From Oceanihabitans sp. (lineage in GTDB: Bacteria; Bacteroidota; Bacteroidia; Flavobacteriales; Flavobacteriaceae): a stretch of 17,990 nt of DNA. The notes under the pieces are model-generated. The model worked only from the letters and a program-made list of their open reading frames with translations, searched no databases and was not told the origin of the DNA. The translations under genes and the position numbers were made by a program. The stretch is from the NCBI GenBank assembly GCA_018067265.1, contig JAGPUY010000091.1, forward strand, positions 1 to 17,990, written 5' to 3'. Shown here in pieces: positions 1 to 6,346 of the stretch; the first letter of the stretch is position 1, and each line of letters starts with the position of its first letter.

Positions 1-795
1 GGACTAGGGAAATCCCTTGGTTTTTTGGTTGGTGCATTGGTTTTAGGAACTGCTTTTCCGCATGTATTAAACGAAATGACAGGTTCTTTTTCTTGGGAAT
101 CTGTAATCCTTGCCACTTCATCGCTTGCGCTATTAGGAGGGTTATTAATGGTATTTCTCGTTCCGGATGGACCGTACAGAAAACCTAGTCAGAAAACAGA
201 TTTATCCGTTTTTTTAGGGGTCTTTAAAAATAGAGAATTCCGTGCGGTATCTTTTGGGTATTTTGGTCACATGTGGGAATTATATGCATTTTGGACTTTT
301 GTACCAATCATGCTTCAAAAATATAGTGCGGAACACGATCTGGTACAGTTCAACATCCCTGTGCTATCTTTCACAATAATAGGAATTGGAGGTTTAGCAT
401 GCATCTTTAGTGGTTATATTGCACAAACTAAAGGAACCAGACAAACGGCATTTGTAGCATTACTTTTATCGGGTATTTGTTGTCTTATTTCTCCGTTATT
501 CTTTTCTAGTAATTTTGAAAATTTATTTATTGGTTTTCTTATTTTTTGGGGAATCGTAGTTATTGCAGACTCGCCACTTCTATCGACACTAGTAGCTCAA
601 AATGCAGCATCCGAAATAAAAGGCACAGCGCTTACCATTGTTAATTGTATTGGTTTTTCAATTACCATAATTAGCATTCAGCTTATTACTAAAATGCTAG
701 AATTAACCAACTCTAACAGCATTTATACTATCTTGGCTATAGGTCCTATTTTTGGTTTGCTTATGTTACGAAAGAAAAATACATTTAATTTATAA
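1..795 (+). CDS. MFS transporter, 3' part (5' end outside window)
   Basis: The reading frame is open from the first base of the window to the TAA at 793-795, giving 264 residues of a protein whose N-terminus lies upstream. The visible part is mostly hydrophobic helices separated by short charged loops. A longer hydrophilic loop near window residues 55-70 (PDGPYRKPSQKTD) looks like the central cytoplasmic loop between the two six-helix halves. About seven further membrane segments follow, and the protein ends in a basic tail (RKKN). This is the pattern of the major facilitator superfamily, inner-membrane secondary transporters. No residue seen identifies the substrate. The codon TTG near position 25 is not taken as a start, because the frame runs on upstream without a break. 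The stop lies 29 bases before the next gene, so co-transcription is likely. The superfamily is fairly sure; the substrate is unknown. Confidence 0.8.
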   Translation, partial: GLGKSLGFLVGALVLGTAFPHVLNEMTGSFSWESVILATSSLALLGGLLMVFLVPDGPYRKPSQKTDLSVFLGVFKNREFRAVSFGYFGHMWELYAFWTFVPIMLQKYSAEHDLVQFNIPVLSFTIIGIGGLACIFSGYIAQTKGTRQTAFVALLLSGICCLISPLFFSSNFENLFIGFLIFWGIVVIADSPLLSTLVAQNAASEIKGTALTIVNCIGFSITIISIQLITKMLELTNSNSIYTILAIGPIFGLLMLRKKNTFNL

Positions 796-824
796 TATAT
801 TCGCGTAAATTCTATTTGAAACAA

Positions 825-1343
825 ATGCAACTCAATCACTACAACACCAACTTTAACAAACGTACGTTCCCTATAACTATTATTTGTGAAAACGTTACCA
901 ATGCGCCAAATATTGGAAGCCTTTTTAGAACCGCAGATGCTTTTGGTATTGAAAAAATCGTGTTTTGTGGGGACCATATTCCGTTAGGAAGAAAAATGAC
1001 AAAAACGTCGCGAGCCACAGAAAAAGTAGTACCTTTTGAAGTGAATGAAAACGCTTCCGAAGTGGTTTCCCAATACAAAGAAGAAGGTTATCATATTGTT
1101 GCTCTAGAAATTACTAGCGAAAGCACATCGATACACGCAGCCCTTTTTCCGAAAGAAAAACCAATAGCGATTGTTATTGGAGATGAGAATTTTGGTGTTT
1201 CACAAGACATTTTAAAACAATGTGACGCTGTGCTTCATATCGATATGTTTGGGCAAAATAGTAGCATGAATGTGGTACAAGCAACTACTATCGCTTTATA
1301 TGAAATGACCAAACAGCTTTCCTCTGAAGGCAAGAATTTATAA
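825..1343 (+). CDS. SpoU/TrmH-family RNA 2'-O-methyltransferase
   Basis: A 172-residue protein with all three SPOUT motifs of the TrmH/SpoU class. Motif 1 is at residues 26-41 (N-A-P-N-I-G-S-L-F-R-T-A-D-A-F-G, with the catalytic-type Arg35). Motif 2 is at 116-125 (IVIGDENFGV). Motif 3 is at 143-160 (G-Q-N-S-S-M-N-V through ALYE). Members use S-adenosylmethionine to methylate a ribose 2'-hydroxyl in tRNA or rRNA. They act as dimers in which a trefoil knot binds the cofactor. The protein is short and has no separate N-terminal RNA-binding domain, as in stand-alone TrmH or TrmL types. The RNA target cannot be told from sequence. The ATG at 825 is preferred. A TTG at 816 would add only MKQ, and no ribosome-binding site distinguishes them. 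The gene follows the MFS gene closely and ends before a modest A/T-rich hairpin. Confidence 0.9.
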   Translation: MQLNHYNTNFNKRTFPITIICENVTNAPNIGSLFRTADAFGIEKIVFCGDHIPLGRKMTKTSRATEKVVPFEVNENASEVVSQYKEEGYHIVALEITSESTSIHAALFPKEKPIAIVIGDENFGVSQDILKQCDAVLHIDMFGQNSSMNVVQATTIALYEMTKQLSSEGKNL

Positions 1344-1370
1344 AATAGTAGGTTAAACGCATTACTATTT
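1343..1370 (+). terminator. Weak stem-loop after the TrmH-type gene
   Basis: An 8-bp perfect inverted repeat (AAATAGTA / TACTATTT) with a 12-base loop begins at the last base of the TAA stop. It is followed within about 10 bases by a run of T (CTCTTTTTTAAC). The stem is almost all A/T, so it would be a weak intrinsic terminator. It may only thin transcription into the next gene. Confidence 0.35.
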
Positions 1371-1491
1371 ATATTTCTCTTTTTTAACACCCATTTTATG
1401 AGTAGAAAAAGTTCAAGATTAAAAAAACCAGTCTAATTCTTGAAATCGTCTCTTCCCATTTTTAATGTATAATGAATAAAGCATAAATGAG

Positions 1492-1511
1492 ATTCCTGTC
1501 TTCACAGGAAT
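1492..1511. repeat. Perfect 8-bp inverted repeat upstream of the AI-2E-family gene
   Basis: ATTCCTGT and ACAGGAAT face each other across the tetraloop CTTC, ending 16 bases before the ATG at 1528. A T/A-rich tail follows (TTAATTATATTT). It could be a terminator hairpin for the upstream genes, an operator, or a 5'-leader structure of the AI-2E-family gene. The sequence alone does not decide. The rest of the 184-base gap (1344-1527) holds no convincing reading frame or TAnnTTTG promoter. Confidence 0.45.
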
Positions 1512-1527
1512 TAATTATATTTACAGC

Positions 1528-2616
1528 ATGACTTCAAACCAAATATCTAATGGTATTTTAAAAGCACTAGGAATTATCCTTGGTGTCGTTTTAATCCTTT
1601 TTTTTCTATTTAAAATTCAGTCGGTAATTGTGTATATCGCAATTGCTGCCGTAATTTCATTAATTGGAAGACCTATTATTCTATTTTTAAGAAGAAAACT
1701 TAAATTTAAAAACACGCTTGCCGTAATTCTAACCATGTTTATTTTACTTGGATTACTCTTTGGATTGGTACGTTTATTTATTCCTTTAATTGTAGAACAA
1801 GGACATAATTTAGCGCTTTTAGATATCGATCAATTACAAGGTAACATAGAAGATTTATATGGTGAAGCAATTGCTTATTTTCAAATAAACAATATAGATG
1901 TAGAGCAATCTATAAAAAACTCTAACCTACTATCTAAAATAGATTATTCGGTAATTCCTGATTTTTTAAACTCTTTAATTAGTGGTTTTGGTAGTTTTAG
2001 TATTGGTTTATTTTCGGTGTTATTTATCTCTTTTTTCTTTTTAAAAGACAGCAAACTTTTTGAAAATGGGATCTTAACTTTTATTCCATCTGGTAACGAA
2101 TCTCGATGGGTAAACTCCTCAGTAAAAATTAAAGATTTGTTATCTAGATACTTTATTGGTTTAATATTTCAAATACTAATCCTCTTTATTATATACACTA
2201 TTGGTTTAATGATTATTGGTCTAGAAAACGCGATTGTCATTGCATTTATGTGTGCATTGCTCAACTTAATACCTTATGTTGGTCCGCTAATTGGAGCATT
2301 TTTAATGCTAACATTAACAATGACAAGTAGCCTTGGCGAAAGTTTTAGAGATGTCGTTTTACCAAAAACATTTTGGGTATTTGTGGTATTTTTAATTGGT
2401 CAACTTATAGATAATTTTGCAAGTCAGCCAATCATTTTTTCTAAAAGTGTAAAATCGCATCCGCTAGAAATATTTTTAGTAATACTTATTGCAGGTATTT
2501 TATTTGGAATTGTTGGCCTTATCGTTGCTGTTCCTGCATACACCGCAATTAAAGTAATTTTAAAAGAGTTTTTATCCGAAAATAAGATCGTAAAAAAGCT
2601 TACTAAAAATTTATAA
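1528..2616 (+). CDS. AI-2E family transporter (YdiK/PerM-type membrane protein)
   Basis: This 362-residue integral membrane protein has the family's usual length and layout. Two hydrophobic segments lie near residues 12-50, another at about 64-92, and a hydrophilic stretch at about 93-145. A helix at about 150-172 is followed by a cluster of helices from about 205 to 345. The signature NLIPYVGPLIGA at 246-257 and the C-terminal VPAYTAIKV segment are characteristic of the AI-2E exporter-like family (PF01594). Characterised relatives include an autoinducer-2 exporter and Na+(Li+)/H+ antiporters, so the transported species cannot be assigned here. The ATG start lies 16 bases after a perfect hairpin. 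The stop at 2616 is only 5 bases before the next start, so the two genes are very probably co-transcribed and perhaps translationally coupled. Confidence 0.9.
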   Translation: MTSNQISNGILKALGIILGVVLILFFLFKIQSVIVYIAIAAVISLIGRPIILFLRRKLKFKNTLAVILTMFILLGLLFGLVRLFIPLIVEQGHNLALLDIDQLQGNIEDLYGEAIAYFQINNIDVEQSIKNSNLLSKIDYSVIPDFLNSLISGFGSFSIGLFSVLFISFFFLKDSKLFENGILTFIPSGNESRWVNSSVKIKDLLSRYFIGLIFQILILFIIYTIGLMIIGLENAIVIAFMCALLNLIPYVGPLIGAFLMLTLTMTSSLGESFRDVVLPKTFWVFVVFLIGQLIDNFASQPIIFSKSVKSHPLEIFLVILIAGILFGIVGLIVAVPAYTAIKVILKEFLSENKIVKKLTKNL

Positions 2617-2621
2617 TTATT

Positions 2622-3803
2622 TTGAACGAAAACCTATTACAGACAGAAATTCAAGGTTTTATAAATGATAATTTAGATGCTAATATAGCTTCGTTATTAT
2701 TAAAAGGAATCGATTTCCCTAAGGTGGAAGCTAAAGAAGTTATAGAACAATTGGAAGCGAAAAAACGTTGTAAAACGAAACTTTCTACTTGGTTTTCTAC
2801 GGAAAACATATACTATCCCAACAAATTAAATATCGAACAAACTTCTTCTGAAACTACTGCAAAACATAAAGCTAGTTTACTAAACGGAAAGACTATTATA
2901 GATCTTACTGGAGGTTTTGGTGTAGACTGTTACTATTTTTCGAAACATTTTAAAAACGTTATTCATTGTGAAATTAACGAGCAACTTTCCCAAATAGTTA
3001 CACATAATTACAAACAGCTAGAAGTAGAAAATATACAAACTATTGCCCAAGATGGTTTAGCGTATTTACAGAATACTGAAATTATTGCAGATTGGATTTA
3101 TATAGATCCTTCTAGAAGACATGACAGCAAAGGCAAGGTTTTCTTTTTAAAAGATTGTTTGCCAAACGTACCAGAACATTTAGATATGCTATTTAATAAG
3201 GCGAATAAGGTTTTAATTAAAACGTCACCGCTGTTAGATCTTAGCATTGGTTTAAATGAATTGAAACACGTGAAGACCATTCATATCGTTGCAGTTAATA
3301 ACGAAGTAAAAGAATTGCTATGGGTTTTAGAAAACGGTTATACCAATGCTGTAACGATAGCAACGTGTAATATTAAAAAAGATACCACCGAAGCGTTTAA
3401 CTTTTCGCTAGAAGAAGAGATTTTGGCAAGTAGCCAATATAGTTTGCCATTAGAGTATTTATACGAACCTAATGCAGCAATAATGAAATCTGGCGCGTTT
3501 CATACGATTTCTAATACACTAGAAGTTTTAAAACTGCATCCGCACTCCCATTTGTATACAAACGATACTTTAATCGATTTCCCTGGAAGAGTTTTTAAAA
3601 TTGAAAAAGTAATTCCTTATAATAAAAAGGGTTTAAAAAAGGAAGGCTTTGTAAAGGCTAATATTGCTACACGTAATTTTCCGGAAAGTGTAGAACAAAT
3701 CCGAAAAAAACATAAAATTAAAGATGGTGGAAATGTCTATCTCTTTTTTACCACAGATTTAGAAAATAATAAAATTGTTATACAAACAAAAAAGGTTGCA
3801 TAA
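2622..3803 (+). CDS. THUMP-like class I SAM-dependent methyltransferase
   Basis: A 393-residue soluble protein with a Rossmann-type methyltransferase core. SAM motif I is at residues 93-102 (I-D-L-T-G-G-F-G-V-D), with an acidic residue (Glu117) at the end of the second strand. A catalytic-loop-like DPSRR lies at 162-166. The N-terminal 90 residues are helical and carry the WFSTENIYYP segment typical of the Bacteroidota PG_1098-like group. The C-terminal part (about 290-393) corresponds to the ferredoxin-like and THUMP-like domains of that group. THUMP domains bind RNA, so an RNA base methyltransferase is the likely role, with target unknown. The start is the TTG at 2622, because the next in-frame ATG is around residue 189, inside the core domain. 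The preceding gene ends 5 bases upstream, which suggests coupling. A strong terminator overlaps the stop codon. Confidence 0.85.
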   Translation: MNENLLQTEIQGFINDNLDANIASLLLKGIDFPKVEAKEVIEQLEAKKRCKTKLSTWFSTENIYYPNKLNIEQTSSETTAKHKASLLNGKTIIDLTGGFGVDCYYFSKHFKNVIHCEINEQLSQIVTHNYKQLEVENIQTIAQDGLAYLQNTEIIADWIYIDPSRRHDSKGKVFFLKDCLPNVPEHLDMLFNKANKVLIKTSPLLDLSIGLNELKHVKTIHIVAVNNEVKELLWVLENGYTNAVTIATCNIKKDTTEAFNFSLEEEILASSQYSLPLEYLYEPNAAIMKSGAFHTISNTLEVLKLHPHSHLYTNDTLIDFPGRVFKIEKVIPYNKKGLKKEGFVKANIATRNFPESVEQIRKKHKIKDGGNVYLFFTTDLENNKIVIQTKKVA

Positions 3804-3819
3804 ACATGCAACCTTTTTT
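3788..3819. terminator. Bidirectional terminator overlapping a stop codon
   Basis: A perfect 14-bp stem (AAAAAAGGTTGCAT / ATGCAACCTTTTTT) closes on an AAAC loop. The TAA stop of the methyltransferase (3801-3803) sits at the tip of the hairpin. The T run serves the + strand, and the A run on the other arm serves the converging - strand gene that ends at 3842. Confidence 0.9.
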
Positions 3820-3841
3820 AATATATATATTGTACTTAAAA

Positions 3842-5101
3842 CTATTCTCCCATTGCTTTAATTAAAGCGGCAGACATACGTTTGTACGTTCCGTTTACCA
3901 ATCTCTCTCTAATTGCTTCGAAAGCATCTAACGTTTCTGTAACATCTTGTAAGGTATGTGTTGCCGTAGGAATCATTCGTAATAAAATTAATCCTTTTGG
4001 TATTACTGGATACACAACAATAGAACAGAAAATTCCGTAATTTTCTCTTAAATCTCTAACTAGTGCCATTGCTTCTGGAATACTTCCGTTAAGATAAACA
4101 GGAGTTACACAACTTTGTGTAGTACCAATATCGAAACCACGTTCTTTTAATCCAGATTGTAAGGCATTCACAATTTTCCAAAGGTTTTCCTTTAATTCTG
4201 GCATCGTACGCAACATGTCTAAACGCTTTAAAGCACCTACAACCAATTGCATTTGTAACGATTTGGCAAACATTTGAGAACGTAAATTATATTTCAAATA
4301 ATCAATTATCTCTTTATCTGCAGCAATAAATGCGCCAGTACTTGCCATCGATTTTGCAAAAGTTGCAAAATACACATCGATATCATCTTGTACTCCTTGT
4401 TCTTCACCTGCTCCAGCTCCTGTTTTACCAAGGGTACCAAAACCATGTGCATCATCTACGAACAAACGGAAATTATATTTTTCTTTTAAAGCTACAATTT
4501 CTTTTAGTCGACCTTGTTCTCCACGCATTCCGAAAACACCTTCAGAAATAACAAGAATTCCTCCTCCTGTGTGCTCTGCCATTTTAGTGGCTCTTTCTAG
4601 GTTTTTTTCTAAACTTACTACATCGTTATGTTTGTAAGTAAAACGTTTTCCCATGTGTAAACGTACACCATCAATAATACATGCATGTGCATCTACATCA
4701 TAAACAATAATATCATCTTTAGAAACCAAAGCGTCAATGGTAGAAACCATACCTTGGTAACCAAAATTTAATAAGTAAGCGGATTCTTTATTTACAAATG
4801 CTGCCAACTCGTTTTGTAGTTGTTCATGTAAATCTGTGTGACCAGACATCATACGTGCTCCCATTGGATACGCTGAACCATAGTCTGCAGCTGCTTGCGC
4901 ATCGACTTTACGAACTTCTGGGTGATTTGCTAAACCTAGATAATCATTTATACTCCAAGTAATGACCTCTTTGCCTTGGAATTTCATTCGGTTAGAAATT
5001 ACTCCTTCCAATTTTGGAAAAACAAAATAACCTTCTGCTTGTGCTGCCCATTTCCCTAACGGACCTTTATCTTTGTAAATTTTTTCAAATAAATCTTTCA
5101 T
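3842..5101 (-). CDS. Alpha-oxoamine synthase (candidate cysteate/serine acyltransferase for capnine or sphingoid base)
   Basis: This 419-residue fold-type I PLP enzyme belongs to the alpha-oxoamine synthase family (KBL, AONS, serine palmitoyltransferase). Members condense an amino acid with an acyl thioester and lose CO2. Visible landmarks are GARMMSG at 81-87, a ring-stacking His139 in DAHAC, FVDDAHG at 214-220 that holds the PLP aspartate and histidine, and the Schiff-base Lys250 in TFAKS. There is no signal peptide, so it is cytoplasmic. F. johnsoniae Fjoh_2419 of this family is the cysteate-fatty acyltransferase for capnine, the sulfonolipid base. The neighbouring cysteine-synthase-like gene makes that role attractive here, by inference. 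KBL (glycine plus acetyl-CoA) and serine palmitoyltransferase are alternatives. The ATG at 5101 has its own TTG-N21-TAGTTTTG promoter, and a terminator separates it from the upstream gene. Confidence 0.85.
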   Translation of the reverse strand: MKDLFEKIYKDKGPLGKWAAQAEGYFVFPKLEGVISNRMKFQGKEVITWSINDYLGLANHPEVRKVDAQAAADYGSAYPMGARMMSGHTDLHEQLQNELAAFVNKESAYLLNFGYQGMVSTIDALVSKDDIIVYDVDAHACIIDGVRLHMGKRFTYKHNDVVSLEKNLERATKMAEHTGGGILVISEGVFGMRGEQGRLKEIVALKEKYNFRLFVDDAHGFGTLGKTGAGAGEEQGVQDDIDVYFATFAKSMASTGAFIAADKEIIDYLKYNLRSQMFAKSLQMQLVVGALKRLDMLRTMPELKENLWKIVNALQSGLKERGFDIGTTQSCVTPVYLNGSIPEAMALVRDLRENYGIFCSIVVYPVIPKGLILLRMIPTATHTLQDVTETLDAFEAIRERLVNGTYKRMSAALIKAMGE

Positions 5102-5127
5102 CTGCTATCATTCTTAGTTTAGTTCCA

Positions 5128-5159
5128 CAAAACTAAATATTTCTGTGCACTAAACACAA
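5128..5159 (-). promoter_or_regulatory. Bacteroidota promoter for the alpha-oxoamine synthase
   Basis: On the - strand the -7 element TAGTTTTG (5135 to 5128) matches TAnnTTTG exactly. A TTG (5159 to 5157) lies 21 bases upstream in the -33 position. It ends 26 bases before the ATG at 5101. A 7-bp inverted repeat (TTAGTTT at 5114-5120, AAACTAA at 5130-5136) spans the -7 element and the expected transcription start, and could be a regulator site. Confidence 0.6.
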
Positions 5160-5187
5160 TATTTTTATATTCTATTTTTAACAACAA

Positions 5188-5225
5188 AAAGATAGAAGGT
5201 ATCTTTTAGGAAACTTTCTATCTTT
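5188..5225 (-). terminator. Terminator of the CBS/cysteine-synthase-like gene
   Basis: A 13-bp stem with one G-T pair (AAAGATAGAAGGT at 5188-5200, ACTTTCTATCTTT at 5213-5225) has a 12-base loop. Read on the - strand it comes 17 bases after the TAA at 5243 and is followed by TTTTTGTTG. It separates the two PLP-enzyme genes into distinct transcripts. Confidence 0.75.
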
Positions 5226-5242
5226 AATTATGTTATGTTTTA

Positions 5243-6283
5243 TTATTTTATATACTGAATGCTTTCTGCTGCAACTTTGTTTTTGCTATCGAAAAAGCCT
5301 TGATCTGTCATCCATTTATCGCTATAAATCTTACTCATATAACGGGATCCATGATCTGGAAACAATACAACTACTTTAGAATTTTTATCAAACTCACCAG
5401 CTTCCTCTAATTGCTTCACTGCTTGCATTGCAGCTCCAGAAGTATAACCGACAAATAAACCTTCGGTTTTTGCAATTTCTCTTGCGGTATGTGCACTTTC
5501 TTCATCTGTTACTTTCACAAAAGAATCAATGACATCAAAATCGGTTGCTGTTGGAATTAAATTTTTTCCTAATCCTTCTATTCGGTATGGATAAATTTCT
5601 TTTTCATCAAACTCTCTAGTTTCATGATATTTTTTAATTACCGAACCAAAAGCATCTACTCCTATTACTTTCACATTAGGATTTTGTTCTTTTAAATATT
5701 TTGCAGTACCAGAAATTGTTCCTCCAGTTCCACTACAAGCTATTAAATGCGTTATTTCGCCTTCGGTTTGCTCCCAAATCTCTGGACCAGTAGAATTATA
5801 ATGTGCATCTATATTTAACTGGTTAAAATATTGGTTGATATATACAGAACCCTTGGTTTCCTCGTGTAAACGCTTTGCAACCTCGTAGTACGATCTAGGA
5901 TCGTCTGCACTTACATTTGCTGGGCAAACATAGATCTTTGCTCCCATGGTTTTAAGCATATCAATCTTATCTGGTGAAGATTTTGAGCTTACTGCTAAAA
6001 TACAATCGTATCCCTTAATAATGCTAACCATAGCAATACTAAATCCTGTGTTACCAGAAGTAGTTTCTATAATGGTGTCGCCAGGTTTTAAAATTCCTTG
6101 CCTTTCCGCTTGTTCTATAATATATAATGCAACTCTGTCTTTTGATGAGTGTCCTGGGTTAAAAGCTTCTACTTTAGCGTAAAATTCACCTTTAAAAGGA
6201 GCTGTAATAGTATTTAGTTTAATTAAAGGTGTATTACCTACTAAATCTAAAACGTTATCAAATACTTGATTTTTTTGTGCCAT
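5243..6283 (-). CDS. Cysteine synthase / cystathionine beta-synthase-like PLP enzyme (candidate cysteate supplier)
   Basis: This 346-residue fold-type II PLP enzyme carries the family's whole active-site set. The PLP lysine is Lys48 in NPGHSSKDR. The substrate loop SGNTG is at 76-80, the phosphate-binding GTGGTISG at 185-192 and GYTSGAA at 279-285. The C-terminal FPDHGSRYMSKIYSDKWM at 308-325 resembles the end of the cystathionine beta-synthase catalytic core. No regulatory CBS-domain pair is present. The usual G-G/S-V-K-D-R loop is here H-S-S-K-D-R. Members carry out beta-replacement on serine, O-acetylserine or O-phosphoserine with sulfide, homocysteine or, in cysteate synthases, sulfite. 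Its place beside an alpha-oxoamine synthase suggests it may supply cysteate or cysteine for capnine. That is inference, and ordinary transsulfuration is the main alternative. It has its own -7 element upstream and a terminator downstream. Confidence 0.88.
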   Translation of the reverse strand: MAQKNQVFDNVLDLVGNTPLIKLNTITAPFKGEFYAKVEAFNPGHSSKDRVALYIIEQAERQGILKPGDTIIETTSGNTGFSIAMVSIIKGYDCILAVSSKSSPDKIDMLKTMGAKIYVCPANVSADDPRSYYEVAKRLHEETKGSVYINQYFNQLNIDAHYNSTGPEIWEQTEGEITHLIACSGTGGTISGTAKYLKEQNPNVKVIGVDAFGSVIKKYHETREFDEKEIYPYRIEGLGKNLIPTATDFDVIDSFVKVTDEESAHTAREIAKTEGLFVGYTSGAAMQAVKQLEEAGEFDKNSKVVVLFPDHGSRYMSKIYSDKWMTDQGFFDSKNKVAAESIQYIK

Positions 6284-6324
6284 AAATACGTTTTAATCTG
6301 CTACAAGAAGTAACATAAACTGGG

Positions 6325-6332
6325 CAAAAATA
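6325..6332 (-). promoter_or_regulatory. Probable -7 element of the CBS-like gene
   Basis: The - strand reads TATTTTTG, an exact TAnnTTTG, 41 bases before the ATG at 6283 and 15 bases beyond the stop of the peptidase gene. No TTG was seen at the -33 position, so the match is only partial in this AT-rich DNA. Confidence 0.4.
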
Positions 6333-6346
6333 CGTAAAAAATTTTA

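Noticed and set aside
1344..1527. Small gene between the TrmH-type and AI-2E-family genes
   Set aside because: The best frame (ATG near 1399) has only about 12 codons, with no protein-like composition.
4330..4551. + strand frame inside the alpha-oxoamine synthase
   Set aside because: It is a shadow of the real gene on the other strand. It is low-complexity, Leu/Gln/His-rich, and has no promoter.
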